A stretch of 64,000 bases of DNA. It comes from Gallionellaceae bacterium. GTDB taxonomy: Bacteria > Pseudomonadota > Gammaproteobacteria > Burkholderiales > Gallionellaceae. The stretch is from positions 1-64,000 of the forward strand of contig JAVBYO010000002.1 of NCBI GenBank assembly GCA_030823955.1, in the 5' to 3' direction. The notes under the pieces were generated by a model. The model was given only the letters and a program-made list of their open reading frames with translations, did no database searches and was not told the origin of the DNA. Every line of letters starts with the position of its first letter. Position 1 is the stretch's first letter. The translations under genes were made by a program, and so were the position numbers. Below are positions 58,865-64,000 of this stretch, one piece after another.

Positions 58865-59650
58865 TTAGATAGAACCTGCCGACTGCCGCGACGCGTTGTT
58901 GAGCAACTCTCCGGCCAAAGCCAGATATGCCAGCGACCCCTTGGATTGACTGTCGTGATAAAGCGCCGGCAAACCGTAGCTGGGCGCTTCTGCCAGGCGT
59001 ACATTGCGCGGAATGACCGTGCGATAGACCTTTTCACCGAAGTGTTGCTGCAACTGGTCCGAAACCTGCTGCGCCAGCGTGTTGCGCGGATCAAACATGG
59101 TGCGCAGCAAACCCTCTATCTCCAGCGCCGGATTCAGATGCGCGCGCACCTTGCGGATGGTATTCACCAGATCACTCAAACCTTCTAGTGCATAATATTC
59201 GCACTGCATCGGTATCATCACCGAGCGAGCGGCACACAGCCCGTTCAACGTGAGTAGGTTCAGCGCTGGCGGACAATCGATCAGGATATAGTCATAGTCT
59301 TGCTGAACTGCTTCGAGTGCCCTCTTCAACAACATCTCTCGATTCTCAAGCTCGACTAGCTCGATCTCTGCCCCCGCCAACTCTCGGTTTGCGGGCAACA
59401 CATCATATTTTGCTGCGGCTACGGATATTCGTGCTTGCTGGATACTCTTTTGCCCCAGCAACACGTCATAAACCGTCGCTTCAAGGGTGGCCTTATCGAC
59501 ACCACTTCCCATGGTGGCATTGCCCTGCGGATCGAGGTCGATCAACAAGACCCGCTGTTTTGCCGCAGCAAGACTTGCGGCCAGATTGACCGTGGTCGTG
59601 GTTTTTCCCACGCCGCCCTTTTGATTGGTAACCGCCAGTATTTTGGTCAT
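58865..59650 (-). CDS. parA: Chromosome partitioning ATPase ParA
   Basis: The 261-residue ATPase has the deviant Walker A NQKGGVGKTTTTVNLAAS at residue 9, DLDPQGNATMGSGVD near residue 39 and YILIDCPPALNLLTLNG near residue 121. With ParB it moves the replicated origins apart. Its ATG overlaps the rsmG stop (ATGA), keeping the conserved rsmG-parA-parB order near the origin. Confidence 0.97.
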   Translation of the reverse strand: MTKILAVTNQKGGVGKTTTTVNLAASLAAAKQRVLLIDLDPQGNATMGSGVDKATLEATVYDVLLGQKSIQQARISVAAAKYDVLPANRELAGAEIELVELENREMLLKRALEAVQQDYDYILIDCPPALNLLTLNGLCAARSVMIPMQCEYYALEGLSDLVNTIRKVRAHLNPALEIEGLLRTMFDPRNTLAQQVSDQLQQHFGEKVYRTVIPRNVRLAEAPSYGLPALYHDSQSKGSLAYLALAGELLNNASRQSAGSI

Positions 59651-60270
59651 TTATCTTCTTTCAATACCACCAAACAGCGCGCCGCTTCCAGTGTCGGCAC
59701 CTGCAAGGCAATGATGCGCTCGACACTCACTCCCGCAGGCAAGCGCTGCAACTCCTGCTCCGGAACCCCCTTCATCGCCGCCCAGCGCCCCTCTGCGGCC
59801 AATAAGCGCCGGGTCAGCAGAATGAATTCGGCTGTTTCCGCAAACGCTCTGGAAATAATGCCGTCAAACGGCTCTTCCACCTGTAGCGCCTCGATGCGCC
59901 CGCAATGTACCGCAACGTTGCGCAGCCCCAACTCGATACAGGCTTGCTGAACAAAGCTGGTTTTCTTGCGATTGCTGTCCAGCAAAGTGAACGACCACTC
60001 TGGCCGGGCAATCGCCAATACAACCCCCGGCAGACCCGCCCCGCACCCCACATCCAGCCAGCGCTGCGGCCAGAGATAAGGCAACACAGCCAAACTATCC
60101 AGCAAATGATGGGCGACCATCTGCTCAGGTTCGCGTATCGCCGTCAGGTTGTACACCTTGTTCCATTTATGCAATAGCGCTAGATAGTCCAACAGCTGCT
60201 GCTGCACTTCCGGCGCGATTTCCATATCCAGTCGGCTTATACCGGTGGACAAAGCGGTTGCCAGCGTCAT
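59647..60270 (-). CDS. rsmG: 16S rRNA (guanine-527-N7)-methyltransferase RsmG
   Basis: RsmG (GidB) methylates G527 of 16S rRNA. The 207-residue protein has [23 protein letters not shown] near residue 40, the SAM motif [18 protein letters not shown] near residue 70 and [15 protein letters not shown] near residue 135. It overlaps mnmG by ATGA at its start and parA at its end, so three genes are coupled. Confidence 0.97.
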   Translation of the reverse strand: MTLATALSTGISRLDMEIAPEVQQQLLDYLALLHKWNKVYNLTAIREPEQMVAHHLLDSLAVLPYLWPQRWLDVGCGAGLPGVVLAIARPEWSFTLLDSNRKKTSFVQQACIELGLRNVAVHCGRIEALQVEEPFDGIISRAFAETAEFILLTRRLLAAEGRWAAMKGVPEQELQRLPAGVSVERIIALQVPTLEAARCLVVLKEDK

Positions 60271-62165
60271 ATTTTGGACAAATCCCGCAAATTGCCCCCG
60301 CGCTTGATATGTACCAGCAACAAGGAAATCGCGGCTGGCGTTATACCCGAAATCCTGGCAGCTTGTCCCAAAGTTTCCGGGCGATGTTTCTCCAGCTTTT
60401 GCCGAACCTCTGTCGATAGACCGCGTACGGCGGCATAATCCATTGCGACGGGCACCCGCAACCCCTCATTTTCTGCTTGGCGCGTGATCTCATCCTGCTG
60501 CCGCTCGATATATCCCTGATATTTAGCTTGGATCTCGGCCTGTTCTGCCACTTCGCACGCTATTGCACTCTCTGCGCTCAGGCCGTTCATTGAAATCAGC
60601 GTCGCATAATCCACATCTGGCCGCCGCAATAATTCGTAAAGCGAATACTCTCGTTCGATGTTCTTGCCCAATACCCGTTCAGCCTCGGCCCTGTCCAATA
60701 TTTTGGGATTTACCCAAGTGGATTTCAGTCGCTCGATTTCTTTGGCCACCGCTTCCCGTTTCTCGGCAAAACGCGCCCAGCGTTCATCGTCTACCAAGCC
60801 CATTTGGCGACCATGCTCGGTCAGCCGCAAATCGGCATTGTCTTCGCGCAGTTGCAGACGATACTCCGCGCGGCTGGTGAACATACGATAAGGCTCCGTC
60901 ACACCTTGTGTGGTCAGATCATCCACCAACACGCCCAAATAGGCTTCATCACGGCGGGGACACCAAGCGTCCTCCTCACGCGCATAACGCGCCGCATTCA
61001 GACCAGCCAACAGGCCCTGGGCGGCGGCCTCTTCGTATCCGGTGGTGCCATTGATCTGCCCGGCCAGGAACAAACCATTAATGGTCTTGCTCTCCAGTGA
61101 CTTTTTCAGGCCACGCGGATCAAAATAATCATATTCGATAGCATATCCGGGACGGGTGATATCTGCGTTTTCCAAGCCCTTTATCGAGCGTACCAGCGCC
61201 AATTGCACATCGAACGGCAAGCTGGTGGAAATCCCATTGGGATAAACTTCATTCGTACTTAACCCCTCCGGCTCTAAAAATATCTGGTGGGAGTCCTTGT
61301 TTGCAAAGCGGGTGATCTTGTCTTCGATGGAGGGGCAATAACGTGGGCCAACCCCGGCAATAACACCAGTGAACAGGGGGGAGCGATCCAATCCGCTGCG
61401 GATGATTTCGTGTGTTTGAGGATTGGTCTGGGTGATCCAGCATGACAACTGTCGCGGATGTTGATCCTCCCGCCCCATGAACGAGAACACTGGCACCGGT
61501 CGATCCCCCGGCTGCTCCTCCATCACCGAATAATCGATACTGCGCCCATCAATACGCGGCGGCGTGCCCGTTTTCAGGCGCCCTATCGGCAAGCCTAGCT
61601 CGCGTAGATCCTGCGACAATTCAATTGCTGGCGGATCTCCCGCCCGCCCCGCCGGAAAATTTGCCAGGCCGACATGCACCAGTCCGGATAGAAACGTGCC
61701 CGTCGTCAATACGACGCTTTTGCCAGCGAACCGGACTCCAAGCCTTGTCTCTGCACCCACAACCCGCGCGCCGTCCATCAGCAAGCGCTCCACGGCTTGC
61801 TGAAATAACCACAAATGCGGCTGATTCTCCAGACGCCGCCGAATAGCTTGCCTATACAGCGCCCGGTCTGCCTGGGCGCGCGTTGCCCTCACAGATGGGC
61901 CTTTTGAGGCATTCAAAATACGGAATTGTATTCCCGACTCATCGGTTGCGGCCGCCATGGCCCCGCCTAAAGCGTCAACCTCTTTAACCAAGTGGCCCTT
62001 GCCGATGCCACCAATGGAGGGATTACAAGACATCACCCCCAGCGTTTCAATATTATGGGTAATCAGCAGGGTATCGCGCCCCATGCGGGCACTGGCCAGT
62101 GCAGCCTCCGTCCCGGCATGCCCCCCGCCCACAACAATCACATCGAACTCTTTTGGGAAATCCAT
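60267..62165 (-). CDS. mnmG: tRNA uridine-5-carboxymethylaminomethyl synthesis enzyme MnmG
   Basis: MnmG (GidA), a flavoprotein, works with MnmE to modify the wobble uridine of several tRNAs. The 632-residue protein starts [20 protein letters not shown] with the FAD-binding GGGHAG, and has [11 protein letters not shown] near residue 160, [14 protein letters not shown] near residue 345 and [21 protein letters not shown] near residue 425; the C-terminal MnmE-binding helices are present. Start at 62165; seven residues upstream are unneeded. Confidence 0.98.
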   Translation of the reverse strand: MDFPKEFDVIVVGGGHAGTEAALASARMGRDTLLITHNIETLGVMSCNPSIGGIGKGHLVKEVDALGGAMAAATDESGIQFRILNASKGPSVRATRAQADRALYRQAIRRRLENQPHLWLFQQAVERLLMDGARVVGAETRLGVRFAGKSVVLTTGTFLSGLVHVGLANFPAGRAGDPPAIELSQDLRELGLPIGRLKTGTPPRIDGRSIDYSVMEEQPGDRPVPVFSFMGREDQHPRQLSCWITQTNPQTHEIIRSGLDRSPLFTGVIAGVGPRYCPSIEDKITRFANKDSHQIFLEPEGLSTNEVYPNGISTSLPFDVQLALVRSIKGLENADITRPGYAIEYDYFDPRGLKKSLESKTINGLFLAGQINGTTGYEEAAAQGLLAGLNAARYAREEDAWCPRRDEAYLGVLVDDLTTQGVTEPYRMFTSRAEYRLQLREDNADLRLTEHGRQMGLVDDERWARFAEKREAVAKEIERLKSTWVNPKILDRAEAERVLGKNIEREYSLYELLRRPDVDYATLISMNGLSAESAIACEVAEQAEIQAKYQGYIERQQDEITRQAENEGLRVPVAMDYAAVRGLSTEVRQKLEKHRPETLGQAARISGITPAAISLLLVHIKRGGNLRDLSKI

Positions 62166-62234
62166 GCGGAACCCGCGCCAAATCAAAGGCGCGCATCATA
62201 CAACAAAACATTCTCACGAAAACGTCGGGATGGT

Positions 62235-62250
62235 TGTTTCACGTGAAACG
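62235..62250. promoter_or_regulatory. parS centromere site
   Basis: TGTTTCACGTGAAACG matches the parS consensus TGTTTCACGTGAAACA at 15 of 16 positions; the central CACGTG palindrome is intact. It lies in the 89-base gap between mnmE and mnmG, about 2.6 kb upstream of parA-parB. ParB would load here. No other copy was found in the window. Confidence 0.93.
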
Positions 62251-62254
62251 CGCC

Positions 62255-63595
62255 CTATTTACCAATACAAAATCGGCTGAAAATCTCCCCCAATAAATCG
62301 TCACTGGAAAACTCTCCGACGATCTTGCCAAGAGCGGCCTGGGCCAGTCGTAGCTCTTCCGCAAACAATTCTGCGCGAGTGCCCACTTCGGCGGCTCGCT
62401 CCAGACATTGCCCCGCTTGTTGCAAAGCCTGTACGTGGCGCTCTCTGGCCATGAACACCCCGGCATCTGCGCGCCAGTCCATCAGTTGCAGAATTTGCTC
62501 CCGCAATAGTTCGATTCCCGCTCCGGTCTTTGCCGACAGGTAGATATGGATGTCGCCGCCACTTGTCTCGACGCGGGGCTCTTGCTCCAGCAAATCGATC
62601 TTGTTGATAACATATAACTTGGGGATGCCTTTTGGCATCTGCGCCAAGATATCCTGACCTGTCGTATGCCCCCCTAGTTGCGCATCCTGTAGCAACAAGA
62701 TCGCATCGGCCCGCTCCATCGCCTGCCTCGTGCGAGCGATTCCCATTTGCTCGACAACATCCCGCGTTTCCCGCAAACCGGCTGTATCGATGATGTGCAA
62801 GGGCACGCCCTGTATATTGATAGCCTGGTGTATCGCATCCCGCGTTGTTCCGGCAACATCGCTGACCAGCGCGACATCCTCTCCGGACAAGCAGTTAAGC
62901 AAGCTGGACTTTCCTACATTGGGCGAACCGATCAGTGCAATATGGGCCCCCTCCCGCAACAGACTACCCTGTCGCGCCAGCTCCAGCGTTCTTTTCAGGT
63001 CGGAACGAAGAGCCGTCAGCGCGTCTTTGCGCCGCGCGATGTCCGCCACATCCAGCTCTTCTTCGGGAAAGTCCAACATCGCTTCAACCAGAATGCGCAA
63101 CTCAATGAGCCTGTCGACCAATCCCCGTATCGTTGCAGAGAACTCTCCCTGCAAAGAACGTTGTGCACTCCGAACGGCTTGTTCGCTGCTTGCCTCGATC
63201 AAGTCGGCGACGCTTTCCGCCTGAACAAGATCCAGTTTATCGTTCAAAAAGGCTCGTTGGGTGAACTCACCAGGCTGCGCCGGTCGAGCCCCCAGCGCCA
63301 GGCAGCGTTGCAGCACCAGCTGCAAGACTGCGGTGCCACCGTGCCCCTGTAACTCCAGCACATCTTCTCCGGTGTAAGAATTCGGGGCAGGAAAGAATAT
63401 CGCGATGCCTTGGTCTATCGCCAAGCCGCTGGCATCAAAAAAAGGGGTGTACGTGGCATGGCGCGGGGCGAGCGACTGTCCGAACAAGGCCGGGGAAAAA
63501 GACCCGAGATCGCGACCGGATACCCGGACAACACCGATACCGCCACGCCCGGGGGGCGTGGCAATCGCGGCAATTCGATCAGCCCTTGATGGCAC
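62255..63595 (-). CDS. mnmE: tRNA modification GTPase MnmE
   Basis: The 446-residue GTPase partners MnmG. It begins [24 protein letters not shown] after the start, has [16 protein letters not shown] near residue 78, the G1 loop [15 protein letters not shown] near residue 222, [11 protein letters not shown] near residue 247, DTAGLRET near residue 268, NKIDLL near residue 332 and the C-terminal FCIGK with the conserved cysteine. The GTG at 63595 is chosen because GGAG lies seven bases upstream; it starts inside the end of yidC. Confidence 0.96.
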   Translation of the reverse strand: MPSRADRIAAIATPPGRGGIGVVRVSGRDLGSFSPALFGQSLAPRHATYTPFFDASGLAIDQGIAIFFPAPNSYTGEDVLELQGHGGTAVLQLVLQRCLALGARPAQPGEFTQRAFLNDKLDLVQAESVADLIEASSEQAVRSAQRSLQGEFSATIRGLVDRLIELRILVEAMLDFPEEELDVADIARRKDALTALRSDLKRTLELARQGSLLREGAHIALIGSPNVGKSSLLNCLSGEDVALVSDVAGTTRDAIHQAINIQGVPLHIIDTAGLRETRDVVEQMGIARTRQAMERADAILLLQDAQLGGHTTGQDILAQMPKGIPKLYVINKIDLLEQEPRVETSGGDIHIYLSAKTGAGIELLREQILQLMDWRADAGVFMARERHVQALQQAGQCLERAAEVGTRAELFAEELRLAQAALGKIVGEFSSDDLLGEIFSRFCIGK

Positions 63596-64000
63596 CCTTT
63601 TGCTCCATCTCTTGCTTGCGCGTGATATACCATTGTTGCGCAATAGAAAGCACGTTGTTCACGATGGAATACAAAACCAGCCCGGCGGGGAAGAAGAAGA
63701 ACACCACACTGAATACCACGGGCATAATCTGCATCAGCTTCGCCTGCAAGGGATCGGGTGGGGTCGGGTTGAGCCGGCTCTGGATTAACATGCTGATACC
63801 CATGATGGCGGGCAATACGTAATACGGGTCAGCCACAGACAGATCGGTGATCCAACCGAAGAATGGCGCGTAACGCAGCTCCACGCTGGACAAAATCGCC
63901 CAATACAGGGCAATGAACACGGGGATCTGTATCAATACCGGCAGACAGCCGCCCAGCGGATTGATCTTTTCCGTCTTATACAGATCCATCATCGCGCGGT
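63579..64000 (-). CDS. yidC: Membrane protein insertase YidC, C-terminal part cut by the window edge
   Basis: The visible 140 residues are the conserved C-terminal insertase core: [20 protein letters not shown], then [17 protein letters not shown], a loop with [20 protein letters not shown] and the last helix [22 protein letters not shown]. The reading frame stays open to base 64000 without a start. YidC inserts membrane proteins, including the F0 c subunit. The mnmE start overlaps its last codons. Confidence 0.97.
   Translation of the reverse strand, partial: RAMMDLYKTEKINPLGGCLPVLIQIPVFIALYWAILSSVELRYAPFFGWITDLSVADPYYVLPAIMGISMLIQSRLNPTPPDPLQAKLMQIMPVVFSVVFFFFPAGLVLYSIVNNVLSIAQQWYITRKQEMEQKGAIKG

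Overview
The window reads as a chromosomal segment of a betaproteobacterium, most likely of the Nitrosomonadales/Gallionellaceae kind. This is inferred from gene content, protein style and the moderately GC-rich composition; no rRNA is present to settle it. The right end has the gene order usual near a bacterial replication origin (yidC-mnmE-parS-mnmG-rsmG-parA-parB-atpIBEFHAGDC-glmU-glmS on the minus strand). No rRNA, tRNA or CRISPR array was recognised. Layout: 0-0.8 kb, a truncated flavodoxin and an unknown gene. 1-7.7 kb, yqgE-ruvX-pyrB-pyrC'-prlC, a DUF4124/glutaredoxin protein and xth; pyrC' has lost most dihydroorotase metal ligands and is probably a structural partner of PyrB. 7.8-14 kb, a TraF-like outer-membrane protein and the nitrogen-control cluster glnA-(DUF4124)-ntrB-ntrC, with a sigma-54 promoter and an NtrC-like site ahead of glnA. 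14-17 kb, a cation efflux pump, rhodanese, uppP and two small cysteine-cluster proteins. 17.1-23.6 kb, an accessory island: a Phd/YefM-RelE toxin-antitoxin pair, then a Dcm-type cytosine methyltransferase, a McrB-like AAA+ ATPase, a DUF2357/PD-(D/E)XK (McrC-like) nuclease and a Vsr mismatch endonuclease, closed by a terminator. 23.6-27.5 kb, thiC under a TPP riboswitch, head to head with metX-metW under what I read as a SAM-II riboswitch plus terminator. 27.5-35 kb, ampG, two Surface-adhesin-E-like secreted proteins, and an operon matching the E. coli yraL-lpoA-yraN-yraO-yraP order (rsmI, lpoA-like, yraN, gmhA-like, BON lipoprotein) plus hldC and map. 35.1-41.4 kb, a run of twelve mostly small minus-strand genes including AlkZ-like and AlkC DNA glycosylases, a WYL regulator, an EVE-domain protein and a TfoX C-terminal domain protein. 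41.5-47 kb, DUF971, ubiE, an AT-rich orphan, phnA-type, rluA-type, Tim44-like and ubiB genes. 47-64 kb, an orphan ParA, glmS, glmU, the full ATP synthase operon, parB-parA, rsmG, mnmG, a near-consensus parS, mnmE and the 3' part of yidC. Two long inverted-repeat elements with CACAGAGACAC-type arms (2951-3071 and 27537-27670) sit directly before start codons, and a REP-like inverted pair precedes ubiE.
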